From assembly GCA_964545715.1 (NCBI GenBank), contig CAZJHX010000016.1, positions 31,171 through 95,170 on the forward strand: 64,000 nt of DNA, given 5' to 3'. Each line of letters begins with the position of its first letter. Within the stretch, counting starts at the first letter, position 1. Origin of the DNA: CAZJHX01 sp964545715. GTDB lineage: Bacteria > Myxococcota_A > UBA9042 > GCA-2863065. Below are positions 47,063 through 55,203 of the stretch, one piece after another. The position numbers were made by a program, and so were the translations under genes. The notes beneath the pieces were generated by a model. It was given only the letters and a program-made list of their open reading frames with translations, did not search any database and had not been told where the DNA came from.

Positions 47063-49105
47063 TCAGTAGGGGTTGGCGCTGTTGGCGAGCCGGCGGTGCG
47101 TCGCGATCGCGAGTCGCCCCAACGTGTATGAGCGCCACAGATGGCTCAGCGCCTGCAAGCGCAGCTGCACGCTTGCCGTTTTGTCGCGGGCCCGCAGCGC
47201 GCGTCCCTGGGCGTCCAGCCGGCGGCCGTAGTCGTACTCGATGAGCGCCGTGAACGGGACCTCGCCAAAGAGGTCCATGCACTGCGCCGCCACCTGACGC
47301 GCCTGCCGATCCGCCAGCTCCAGCATGCTCTCGAACGCCGCGCGGTGCTTCACGTTGGTGACCGCGCCCGTCCGCTCGTCGATCTCCGCGCCCAGCGAAT
47401 ACCGCTTGGAGATGACGGTCGCCGACGAGAAATAGGACGAGACCGCACCCGACATCAGCACAAACGCCTGCTCGTCGGCGCTGAACACCTTCTTGTTGGC
47501 GGTCATCAGCTCGGGGATGCGGCGGTTCATGACGGCCTGGCGATAGTCGTCATCCTTGTTCATCAGATTCATCCGCGCGCGCTCCCGTGACATGCGGCTG
47601 CCGCGCAGTGCGCTCTTGATCAGCAGCGCGTCCACGTATTGCAGGTTGGCGTCCGCCACGCGCTGATATTGTGTCGCCAGGTCCCGCACCACATCTCGCG
47701 GAATCCGCTTGCTGCCCGCACGTCGCGGATTGCGCCGCAGCCAGGCCTGTCCCACAGCAAAGTACGCGCGCCCCAGCAGCAGGTTCGATTGGCCGTCGAT
47801 CAGGTTCCGCGTGAAGTCCCATAACGCCTCGGTCTTTACCGCTCGGGCGTTGGGCGGCACATAGCCCTCCTCCTGCACCAGCCGTCGCAGCGCCGTGTGC
47901 TGGCTTAAGACCCGCCGCGCGTCGTGCATGCCGCGGATCGCGTGCAGCAGCGCCTCGAACGTGTCCACCACATACGGCACCTCGATCGGGTCCTGCGCCA
48001 CATACGCCTGCCACTCCGGCACCGTCGACTCCAGGGTCGCCGCCACCGTCATGCGCAGGTTGCGCAGCAGCTTGCCGACGTACTCCCAGCGGCCCAGGTC
48101 GCGCCCCATCTGCAGCAGCATGCTCGTGGTCAGGCGAAAGTGGCTGTGATGCACGCCGGTGGCGCGATAGACCGCCGAGACCGGGTCCTTTTTGCCGATG
48201 AGCTTGCGCACGTTGCCGATGTCCTGCAGCAGCCGGGCGCGCGCGGCCTTCAGGCGACTGTATCCGTCGGTGTTGGGCACCCTCGCAAACAGCTCGCGCA
48301 GGTCTCGCTGGGCGTCGGCCACCTGGTCCAGAATGCGTCCGGCCTCTTCGTCGAAGACGGTGCCGAGCCAGTCGGGCAGGGCCATCTGCGCGGGCGTCAG
48401 GACCTTGGGTACCGCGATTCTCACGCCGGTCATCGCCTCGTAGGCGTCGGTCACGTCGCGCAGGATAAAGACCTTTGCGCGATGCTTTTGGGCCAGCGCG
48501 ACCACGTCCACCACCCGCCCGGTGCGCAGGCTCAACGCCCGGTTCTGCCCGACCGGAATGCCGATCCGCCGCTTGCCCGCCTTAGCTGCGGCCAACACTT
48601 TCTCCGGGATCCCGCCGACCGGGCCGATCGTCAGGTCCGGATTGACGGTGCCCGTCATCACCGCGTTTGGTAAGAACGGCTCCTTTCTCACAGCGGCCAT
48701 AATGGCGACGGTCGTCAGAGCTCCGGCGCTTGGGCCGTCGACCGCGTCATCCGCCTCGACGCTCACCCGCAGGCTGAAGGGGTCGACATCCAGGACCGCG
48801 CTCGCCGACAGCAGCGCCATCCACACCGCCGCGCGCCAGCCGTCGCCCACGCCGCCGCTGACAGTCTCCGCAAAGCGTACGGGCGCGCGTCCCCCGGGGT
48901 TGCCCGCCACTTCGACCCACAGGTCGCCCATGCCGCCTTCGGCCCCACTGAGCACACCGTCTTTGTTGCCGTCTTCGCCCTTCTTGAAAAAGAGGAACTG
49001 AGTGGCCACTTCGGTGGCGGTGGTCTCGTGAATGGCGGCTGAGCACCCCACCCACAGCCATGTGGAGGCGAGCACCAGGATGGAGAACCGAACGTGTCTC
49101 AGCAC
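47063..49105 (-). CDS. lipoprotein with a Lon-type (S16) Ser-Lys protease domain
   Basis: 680 aa from the GTG at 49105. An upstream ATG (49126) has GGGAGG only one base away, too close to work, whereas AGG lies seven bases before 49105. The signal ends WLWVGC (lipobox). Residues 60-230 form a Lon proteolytic domain: DGPSAGALTTVAIMAA with nucleophile Ser126, GTVNPDLTIGPVGGIPEKVLAAAKAG with Lys169. The Ser-Lys spacing of 43 equals that of E. coli Lon (S679/K722). There is no ATPase (AAA+) domain. The C-terminal 430 residues are mostly helical with no known domain. The lipobox indicates an envelope location, unlike cytoplasmic Lon. Confidence 0.86.
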   Translation of the reverse strand: MLRHVRFSILVLASTWLWVGCSAAIHETTATEVATQFLFFKKGEDGNKDGVLSGAEGGMGDLWVEVAGNPGGRAPVRFAETVSGGVGDGWRAAVWMALLSASAVLDVDPFSLRVSVEADDAVDGPSAGALTTVAIMAAVRKEPFLPNAVMTGTVNPDLTIGPVGGIPEKVLAAAKAGKRRIGIPVGQNRALSLRTGRVVDVVALAQKHRAKVFILRDVTDAYEAMTGVRIAVPKVLTPAQMALPDWLGTVFDEEAGRILDQVADAQRDLRELFARVPNTDGYSRLKAARARLLQDIGNVRKLIGKKDPVSAVYRATGVHHSHFRLTTSMLLQMGRDLGRWEYVGKLLRNLRMTVAATLESTVPEWQAYVAQDPIEVPYVVDTFEALLHAIRGMHDARRVLSQHTALRRLVQEEGYVPPNARAVKTEALWDFTRNLIDGQSNLLLGRAYFAVGQAWLRRNPRRAGSKRIPRDVVRDLATQYQRVADANLQYVDALLIKSALRGSRMSRERARMNLMNKDDDYRQAVMNRRIPELMTANKKVFSADEQAFVLMSGAVSSYFSSATVISKRYSLGAEIDERTGAVTNVKHRAAFESMLELADRQARQVAAQCMDLFGEVPFTALIEYDYGRRLDAQGRALRARDKTASVQLRLQALSHLWRSYTLGRLAIATHRRLANSANPY

Positions 49106-49277
49106 ACCGCAGCCTACTGTTTGCATGCCTCCCACGCAATGTTGCTCCTTGACGTGGTCGCCGCAGGCAGTAAGCTACCTTCGTAACCGCGCCTGGGCGA
49201 CCCTTTCACGCCCAGAGTTCAAGCAAACCCGAATTTGTAACCTAACCTCCCATGACTCTTACATAGCGAGTACTGGT

Positions 49278-50984
49278 ATGACCCTGAAGGACTACCTTCA
49301 ACGCGCCGAAGTCGACGTCTCTTTGACGCGGCCGGTGATGGAGCTCTTTGAAGAGCCTAATCCGCGCGATCTCAGCGAGCCTCTCAGTCAGCACCGCGCT
49401 GCACTGCACCTGACGTCCTTCGACGACATGCTTCAGTTGGTGATCCTGCGCTATCGCTGGATGGCCTGGCGCAACCGCAGTGACGAGGTCAACGCCGACC
49501 TCCCCTCGGACGACATTTTGCGCACCAGCATGACGCCCGATGAGGCCGCGGCGATGGCCCGCGCCGTCGCGGTGGGGGAGATCCCCGTTCGTGTTGCCCA
49601 ATACGCGCTCTGGCAGTCATGCATGGCGCTGGCGCTCGAAGACTCGGTCGCGACCACCAAGCTGATCAGCGCCAAGCACCCGCGCGCCGCTCAGTACGCG
49701 CCGGTGACCGGCGACCTGGGCCGGCTTGGCGACATCACCCCCGAAAAGTGGATGGAGGTTCGTCGCGGCATTCGCAGCGGGGTCCTCACGGTCGCTTACG
49801 AGCACCCGCTGGAGGCCATGGCCAAGGCCGCCGAGGAGCACCAACTGGCGCTCGCAGGCCAGCCCGGCGGCGACAGCGCCGAGGGCATCATCAAAAAGCA
49901 GATCGTCCCGCACCTGGACGCGGCCGTGGACGAGCGCTTCACCAACAACGCGGACGAGAGCCTGGCCCAGCAGGCGGCCACAAAGTACCAGGCGCTGCTC
50001 ATGGACGAGAGCCTCAAGATTCCGCCCGTGGGCGGGGTCTATGTCGGCACCGATCGGCAGCGCATCGGCATGGCCGTACTCGACAAGCGCGGCTCGGTCG
50101 CTACCACGGCGCCAATCCGCCCCTCGCGCGATTGGAGCGACCGCATCTGCCAGTGGATGAAGGATCACAAGGTCAAGTCCGTCGCCGTGCCGGAGACGGC
50201 CATGGCGGCGAGCTGGTTGACCGAGCTGCGCGACAAGCTGGCGGTCGACTTCACCCGCATGAAGGACATCAACGTCGCGGGCATCATCGAGGCCCGCGGC
50301 ATGGACGATCCGGTGCTGCGGCGCGTCAGTCCCGAGGAGGCGTCGGCCATCATTATCGGCCGTCGCGCCTTCCGACCCATCGATGAGTGGTGCCGCGTGG
50401 ACCCGGTGAAGCTGGGTCTGGCGCCGTTCCAGGCGGAGCTGGACCAGGATCGCCTGCGCGAGCTGCTTCAGGTTGTCCGCGAGCGCTGCATCGCCGTGGG
50501 TCAGCCCATGAGCACCGCCCCGGTCAACACCGGCGGGCTTCGCGGACGCAGCAACGCGCCGCTGAACCCGACCGTGACCAGCATTCGCGATCTGCGCCCC
50601 GGGCTGCAGCTCAACGGCGTGATCACCAACGTGACCAAGTTTGGCGCCTTCGTGAACATCGGCCTGCGACAAGAGGGCCTGGTCCACATCTCCGAGCTGT
50701 CCGACGAGTTTGTCGGCGACCCGACCGAGGTGGTGCAGCCCGGTCAGCGGGTGTCCACGCGCGTGATCTCGGTCGACCTGGATCGGGGTCGTATCGCCCT
50801 GTCCATGCGCAGCGAGAACGCCGTATTGCGTCGCCCCTCGGGCGGCCCTCCCGGCAACCGCGCCGGCGGCAACCGTGGCGGCCCGCGCTCATCCGCCAGC
50901 GAGCGCCCGGGCGGCGCCGCCAGTCAGAACCCCGCCGAGCGCTCGCGTGCGCTGGCCGACCTCGAGAGCCTCTTCAACAAATAA
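49278..50984 (+). CDS. Tex-like protein with YqgF-type core and S1 RNA-binding domain
   Basis: 568 aa from the ATG at 49278; the frame is open further upstream but that part overlaps the divergent lipoprotein gene and has no coding character. The N-terminal helical region is weakly Tex-like. The middle (GGVYVGTDRQRIGMAVLDK, SVAVPETAMAASW) is an RNase H-like fold as in YqgF and Tex. A helical stretch follows, then one good S1 domain near 435-510 (GLQLNGVITNVTKFGAFVNIG, EGLVHISELSDEF). A Gly/Arg/Ser-rich tail ends the protein. It is shorter than Tex (about 770 aa), and the HhH motifs are hard to see. Probable role in RNA binding or transcription stability, uncertain. Confidence 0.75.
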   Translation: MTLKDYLQRAEVDVSLTRPVMELFEEPNPRDLSEPLSQHRAALHLTSFDDMLQLVILRYRWMAWRNRSDEVNADLPSDDILRTSMTPDEAAAMARAVAVGEIPVRVAQYALWQSCMALALEDSVATTKLISAKHPRAAQYAPVTGDLGRLGDITPEKWMEVRRGIRSGVLTVAYEHPLEAMAKAAEEHQLALAGQPGGDSAEGIIKKQIVPHLDAAVDERFTNNADESLAQQAATKYQALLMDESLKIPPVGGVYVGTDRQRIGMAVLDKRGSVATTAPIRPSRDWSDRICQWMKDHKVKSVAVPETAMAASWLTELRDKLAVDFTRMKDINVAGIIEARGMDDPVLRRVSPEEASAIIIGRRAFRPIDEWCRVDPVKLGLAPFQAELDQDRLRELLQVVRERCIAVGQPMSTAPVNTGGLRGRSNAPLNPTVTSIRDLRPGLQLNGVITNVTKFGAFVNIGLRQEGLVHISELSDEFVGDPTEVVQPGQRVSTRVISVDLDRGRIALSMRSENAVLRRPSGGPPGNRAGGNRGGPRSSASERPGGAASQNPAERSRALADLESLFNK

Positions 50985-50994
50985 GGTTGGTGTT

Positions 50995-51462
50995 CTAGAA
51001 ACGCGGCTGCGGGTCCTCGTGACCCGCGTCGTACCCTTCCCACTCCGGTCCGTCGCTGACAAACCCGAGCACCAGCAGCGTGATGCCCGCGGCTAGATGG
51101 ACGCCGCCGATGATCAGTCCCGGAAGCGTGTTGCCGGCGCCGCGTCCTTCAGCCTCGTTGTTCAGCGCGACGGCGGACTGGAGCACGCCGAAGGCGGTCA
51201 GTCCGGAGCCCCAGCCCCACATGTGGCGGCGCGCATCGCCGACTTTGAGCAGCACGCGGTCCTCACCGACGCCGTATAGCGGCTGTCCCATATGGGTGGC
51301 GCGCAGGTACGTCCGGCGGCCCTTGTTCAGGGCGGGGATCGCCTCAACGTCCGCCCCCGGATCCATCGCCCGGTCGTAGTCCGCGCGCGTCACGACGTAC
51401 AGCCGCGAGCATCCGCCGAAGGCCAGCAGCACGGCGAGACAGACGGCGGCGACGTGTTTCAC
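50995..51462 (-). CDS. small lipoprotein of unknown function
   Basis: 155 aa from the GTG at 51462. The signal ends LLAFGGC (lipobox). A polar region of about 65 residues (RADYDRAMDPGAD, RRTYLRATHMGQP) follows. Two hydrophobic segments near the C terminus (SGLTAFGVLQSAVAL and LPGLIIGGVHLAAGITLLVLG) may form a hairpin in the membrane. No family recognised. The start is two bases after the EF-P stop, so it is probably translated from the same message. Confidence 0.72.
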   Translation of the reverse strand: MKHVAAVCLAVLLAFGGCSRLYVVTRADYDRAMDPGADVEAIPALNKGRRTYLRATHMGQPLYGVGEDRVLLKVGDARRHMWGWGSGLTAFGVLQSAVALNNEAEGRGAGNTLPGLIIGGVHLAAGITLLVLGFVSDGPEWEGYDAGHEDPQPRF

Positions 51463-51464
51463 AG

Positions 51465-52031
51465 CTATTTGGCGCGCGAGATGTAGCGGCCGTCGCGGGT
51501 GTCGACTTTGATGCTCTCGCCGGACTCGACAAACATCGGGACCTGGACCTCCAGCCCGGTCGACAGCTTGGCGGCCTTGGTGATCGCGTTGACGGTGTCG
51601 CCGCGCACGGCAGGTTCGGTGTCGACGATCTGCAGCACCATCGTGGGTGGCAGCTCAACACCGATCGGGCGCTCGTTGAAGAGCTGCACCTTCACGTCGA
51701 GCTCTTCGATCATGTAGTTGGTGGCGTCGCCCAGCTCGTCAGCGGTCAACTGAAACTGCTCGTACGTCTCGCTGTCCATGAAGTAGTAGAACGCGTCGTC
51801 TTTGTAGAGGTACGACGCCTCCTTCTTCTCCAGGTCGGGCTCGTCGAACTTCTCGCCGGACTTGAAGGTCTTGGCGGAGAACGCGCCGCTGATCAGGTTA
51901 CGCATCTTGGTCTTGATCAGCGTGTTGGAGCCGCGAGCGGTCGGGCTTTGTGACTGCACGTCCAGGATGATCCACGGCTCGCCGTCGATCTCGACCCGCG
52001 TGCCTTTTTTGAAGTCGCCGGTGGTGATCAT
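51465..52031 (-). CDS. efp: translation elongation factor P
   Basis: 188 aa with the three-domain EF-P layout (KOW-like domain I, then two OB folds; ending DTRDGRYISRAK). EF-P relieves ribosome stalling at consecutive prolines, relevant here because many neighbouring proteins have Pro-rich linkers. The loop tip that receives the modification reads SPTARGSN with Arg33 at the tip, instead of the Lys of the EpmA-modified E. coli protein. Arg-type EF-P is rhamnosylated by EarP in some bacteria, but no earP gene is in this window. The ATG overlaps the upstream gene's stop (ATGA at 52028). Confidence 0.95.
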   Translation of the reverse strand: MITTGDFKKGTRVEIDGEPWIILDVQSQSPTARGSNTLIKTKMRNLISGAFSAKTFKSGEKFDEPDLEKKEASYLYKDDAFYYFMDSETYEQFQLTADELGDATNYMIEELDVKVQLFNERPIGVELPPTMVLQIVDTEPAVRGDTVNAITKAAKLSTGLEVQVPMFVESGESIKVDTRDGRYISRAK

Positions 52032-52468
52032 CGCGCGTGCACCAGAACGCGCTCGCCGTCGCGGAAGCAGACGCGGATCTTCGTGGCGCCCAGCGCCCCC
52101 ATGACGAAGCCTGCGCCGAACTTCTTATGGACGACCAGCTGCCCCTTTTCGAACGTCTCTCGCATGCTGTAATCCAGGCCGTCGCGGCCCTCGGCCTGCG
52201 CCTTGTTCATCAGCGCGGACCACTGTTCTTCTTTCTCGTAAGCGCTGGCTTTGCGCGTCGCGCGGGCCTTGGTCGTGGTGGTTGTGCGCCGCTTGGTGGT
52301 GGTTTTGCCGGCGCGCTTGGGCGCACGGTATTTGCGCTCAGAGTGGCAGGTGTTGCACTTCACGCGCGCAGGTACGCCGTTCACCATCGCGATGATCGTG
52401 TGTGCGAGCTCCATCTTGCAGCGTGTGCACCGGCAGTCGATGTCCCGACCGACGTCGATCTTTCCCAT
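52028..52468 (-). CDS. zinc-ribbon protein with basic linker and CarD/Tudor-like tail
   Basis: 146 aa. The ATG at 52468 has GGAGGG nine bases upstream. The N terminus has a zinc ribbon (CRCTRC and CNTC, about 14-42). A linker of Lys/Thr/Arg/Ala residues follows (about 50-85). The C-terminal 45 residues (GQLVVHKKFGAGFVMGALGATKIRVCFRDG) resemble the small SH3-like fold at the start of CarD-type RNAP-binding proteins and of UvrD/PcrA tails. A role in nucleic acid or polymerase binding is plausible, not shown. It overlaps efp by ATGA, so the two are coupled. Confidence 0.68.
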   Translation of the reverse strand: MGKIDVGRDIDCRCTRCKMELAHTIIAMVNGVPARVKCNTCHSERKYRAPKRAGKTTTKRRTTTTTKARATRKASAYEKEEQWSALMNKAQAEGRDGLDYSMRETFEKGQLVVHKKFGAGFVMGALGATKIRVCFRDGERVLVHAR

Positions 52469-52564
52469 GAAAAGCGGCCCTCCAGGTCGCGAGGATAACG
52501 GACTTTCAGCTTGGCGCAAACAGCGCTTGACCGCGCCGATCGAGTGGGCCAAAGTCCATCGCCT

Positions 52565-53188
52565 ATGGGCGCTCTCAAAGGTACACTGACCTATACCACC
52601 TACTTCGTGATGGACGAACCGGAAGCCGGCTTCCGCGAGACCTTCATGGATTCGGTTACAAAACACGCGTTTAGGGACATCGACATCGATGCGGGCAAGG
52701 ATCGCTCCATCGGTTGGGTGTCGCTGGGCGAGCCGTTTCAAACGGAGCTGACCTGGGAAAAAGTCTTCTTGGACCCCTACGTCTGCCTCTCGCTGCGAGA
52801 GGACGTCATCAAGGTCCCCAAGACGGCGTTCCAGGCGCACTACAACGAGCGTGAGCGCCGCTTCCTCGAGGAGCAGGGGCGCGATTCGCTCAAAAAGAGC
52901 GAGCGCGCGGCCCTCAAAGAGGACGTGATGGTCAGCCTGCGCCGCCGTGCGCTGCCCGACATCCGCATCTACGACGTCGTCTGGAACACGGGTGACGGCA
53001 CGCTCCGGCTGTGGACCCACTCCAAGCGCCTCAAGGAGTCGTTTGAGGAGGTCGTGGCCGGCACCTGGGGCATTCGCATCGTCCCGAACGCCCCGTACAC
53101 CCTGATGATGGCGCGCGGCGAGACCGCGGAGACGGCCGGCAAGCTGCTGGACGTCGAGCCCGCCAACCTCGTCTCGGCCGACCTGTAG
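52565..53188 (+). CDS. RdgC-like recombination-associated protein (short form)
   Basis: 207 aa from the ATG at 52565; the frame extends upstream but without coding character. RdgC binds duplex DNA as a ring and restrains RecA. Matching stretches are the N-terminal beta domain (TLTYTTYFVMDEPE, SIGWVSLGEPF) and the helical segment SERAALKEDVMVSLRRRALPD, IYDVVWNTGDGTLRLWTHSKR. E. coli RdgC is about 303 aa, so the C-terminal third is missing here; the next gene may supply it. No ribosome site of good quality precedes it. Confidence 0.75.
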   Translation: MGALKGTLTYTTYFVMDEPEAGFRETFMDSVTKHAFRDIDIDAGKDRSIGWVSLGEPFQTELTWEKVFLDPYVCLSLREDVIKVPKTAFQAHYNERERRFLEEQGRDSLKKSERAALKEDVMVSLRRRALPDIRIYDVVWNTGDGTLRLWTHSKRLKESFEEVVAGTWGIRIVPNAPYTLMMARGETAETAGKLLDVEPANLVSADL

Positions 53189-53210
53189 GCCTGATAGTAG
53201 GAGACCTCGC

Positions 53211-53822
53211 ATGGATCTCGTCGATCGCCTGGCAACAACCGCGTTTCTCGGCAAAGAGTTTCTCACCTGGCTGTGGTTCAAGACCGATCTCCAGGAGGGC
53301 TTGATCACCATCCCGGACGGCGGCCCGGCGGCCGAGATCTGGTTCTGTGACCGCATCGTGCTCAGCGGTGCAGGCCAGGGCGCCGAAAAGGTCGCGGTAA
53401 AAACAGAGGACCCGAGCACCTGCCCCGAGTGCCGCAGCGCGTTGGCCCAGGGCAAAAAGGTCGAGACCGCCCGCATCCGCATCGTCCGCGCCCAGCGCGA
53501 ATGGACGGTGACCATCAAGGGCGAAGACCTGGCCGTCGGCAGCGTCAAGCTCCCAGCTGTCCTGACCAAAGAAGAGGACGACAAGGCCCGCGAGCGCTTC
53601 ACACTCCTGGACCAGCTGGACGGCATGATCGTCGCCCTCTTCACAGAGTTCGTAAACGTGCGCTGCGACGCCGAAGCCTGGAAGCCCCAGCTGGACATGA
53701 TGCGCGCCTGGATCGGCGGTGAGGACCTCTCGACGTTTGAAGGGGCTGCCACCACGGACAGCGACAGCGACAGCGACAACGGGGCCGAGGTTACCGGCGT
53801 CGTGATCCCGATGGCTCAGTAG
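53211..53822 (+). CDS. protein of unknown function linked to RdgC
   Basis: 203 aa. The ATG at 53211 has AGGAGA six bases upstream and lies 22 bp after the rdgC-like stop. It begins LATTAFLGKEFLTWLWFKTD and has a beta-rich middle containing a single C-x-x-C pair (CPECRSAL). A helical part follows, and an acidic tail (TDSDSDSDNGAE). FLGKEFLTWLW is a segment I associate with C-terminal parts of RdgC-like proteins, so the pair may form one functional unit. No enzymatic motif. Confidence 0.62.
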   Translation: MDLVDRLATTAFLGKEFLTWLWFKTDLQEGLITIPDGGPAAEIWFCDRIVLSGAGQGAEKVAVKTEDPSTCPECRSALAQGKKVETARIRIVRAQREWTVTIKGEDLAVGSVKLPAVLTKEEDDKARERFTLLDQLDGMIVALFTEFVNVRCDAEAWKPQLDMMRAWIGGEDLSTFEGAATTDSDSDSDNGAEVTGVVIPMAQ

Positions 53823-53826
53823 ACCC

Positions 53827-53858
53827 GGAGAGTCGGAGAGTAGGAGAGTAGGAGAGTA
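53827..53858. repeat. 8-bp tandem repeat
   Basis: Four units of GGAGAGTA (the first ends in C) follow directly after the RdgC-linked gene. They lie close to a decayed transposase. Likely a simple slippage repeat; no coding role. Confidence 0.75.
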
Positions 53859-53889
53859 GGGCGACTCGAAGCCGCTCCGGCCGGATGCT

Positions 53890-54201
53890 TCACTCGTCCT
53901 GTCGCATTCCTGCGCCAGCCCCCACCCACGGATAGCGGCTGCCAAAGACCTGGCCTTTGCGGCGCCAGATGCGGTTCAACCCCTTGGCCAGCCGGATGGT
54001 GAAGCCCTGCATTGCAGTAGACAGCGCCCGTCTGTGCAGTGGCTCCACGATCAGGTGCAGGTGGTTGCGCATCACGCTCCAATCTGTGATGCGCACCGCG
54101 AATCGCTCCGCCGCCTTGAACAGCGCGCGTTGGCTCACTCGAAAGGCCCGCGCCCGCCGTAGATTGGGCAACCCATCGGCCAGCCGCATGGTGACGTGCA
54201 C
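53890..54201 (-). pseudogene. truncated Y1/HUH-type transposase (REP-associated family)
   Basis: 103 aa from the ATG at 54201. HVTMRLADGLPNLRR, the HUH-type WSVMRNHLHLIVEP (H-x-H), and GFTIRLAKGLNRIWRRKGQVFGSRY match the transposase family linked to REP palindromes. Upstream sequence in the same frame (VTRGELPRKCPVHVT) also fits the family, but no start codon precedes it before an in-frame stop. The C terminus stops after SRYPWVGAG, before the helix with the catalytic Tyr. Both ends are therefore damaged and the protein should be inactive. Confidence 0.7.
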
Positions 54202-54380
54202 CGGACACTTGCGCGGCAGCTCGCCCCGCGTGACATGCGCGACACTTGAGCTGGCATCTTGATTAGGCAGCTATTGCTATGGCTCTCGAAGAGAGGCAAG
54301 CCTTTTCAGTGTCACGTTTATTGTTTATCGCCGGGCTTCGGGTCCAGGCCGGATACCGGGGGGAGCGGAGGGTTGTGAGC
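54202..54380. other. gap between decayed transposase and exonuclease genes
   Basis: The first 50 bases retain the in-frame 5' remnant of the transposase. The rest, about 120 bp, shows no ORF, hairpin or promoter of note. No insertion-sequence end was found. Confidence 0.5.
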
Positions 54381-55148
54381 CTACCTGCGCCCGCTGTTCA
54401 CATCGGGCAGCTGCCCATAGAAGAACCGGAGCGGATCGGGTTGGGCTCCATAGATATAGGCGGGGCCGAGGATGATCCCGTCTTCTGTCGTGAGCGTGGT
54501 GACGACGGGCAGGGCGTCGGCGTCGTCTCTGAAGTCGCCCCGCATCCTTCTGCGGGCGGCCATCAGCTGCTCTTGTTGGGCTGACCACTGGCTCTGGAGG
54601 ATGGTCAGATCTTCCAGGCGCGGCGGGAGCTGATCGCGGAAGGCGTAGAGGATGTAGCCCGTGACCTCGGCGTCGTTCGCCGCGCGGTGGGCTTCGTTGA
54701 GCTCGATGCCCAGGCGGGCGGCCACCTTGCCGAGGCGCTTGCTGCCGTCGTCCTTTTGCAGCTCGCGCGCGAAGACCAGGGGATCCAGGGACGGGCCCAT
54801 CTGCCAGGTGAAGCCAGAGCGGTCCAGCTCCGTCTTGATGAAGGCGCTGTCAAAGGCCAGGTTGTAGGCGACGAGGACCTTGCCCTCGATGCGGGCTCTG
54901 ACCTGGGGGGCGATCTCGTCGAAGGTCGGCGCGCCGACCAGGGACTCGGGCTGGATGCCTGTGAGCTCGACGACCTCGGGCGGGACCTCTCGGCCTGGAT
55001 TGACCAGCTGCTCCCAGCGCTCGATCATCTCGCCGGCGCGCATGTGGACGATGCCGATCTCGATGACGCGGTCGACCTTGGGGTCCAGGCCCGTCGTCTC
55101 GACGTCGACTATCGCCAGGTCGCTGTCAAACCAGTTCTCGGTGATCAC
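54381..55148 (-). CDS. DEDDh 3'-5' exonuclease (DnaQ-like)
   Basis: 255 aa from the GTG at 55148. The exonuclease domain (about 10-175) has the DEDDh set: DVETTG, then NLAFDSAFI, and HRAANDAEVTG, with the final His/Asp typical of DNA polymerase III epsilon and related proofreaders. The C-terminal 80 residues (about 175-255) contain no recognised domain. It could be a stand-alone epsilon-like subunit or a housekeeping nuclease; dnaQ identity is not shown. It is 55 bases from the next gene's end. Confidence 0.85.
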   Translation of the reverse strand: MITENWFDSDLAIVDVETTGLDPKVDRVIEIGIVHMRAGEMIERWEQLVNPGREVPPEVVELTGIQPESLVGAPTFDEIAPQVRARIEGKVLVAYNLAFDSAFIKTELDRSGFTWQMGPSLDPLVFARELQKDDGSKRLGKVAARLGIELNEAHRAANDAEVTGYILYAFRDQLPPRLEDLTILQSQWSAQQEQLMAARRRMRGDFRDDADALPVVTTLTTEDGIILGPAYIYGAQPDPLRFFYGQLPDVNSGRR

Positions 55149-55203
55149 CCGTTGAGAACTACCATATGTGGCACATCGCGATCAACGACCATCCGGAGAG
55201 CGG

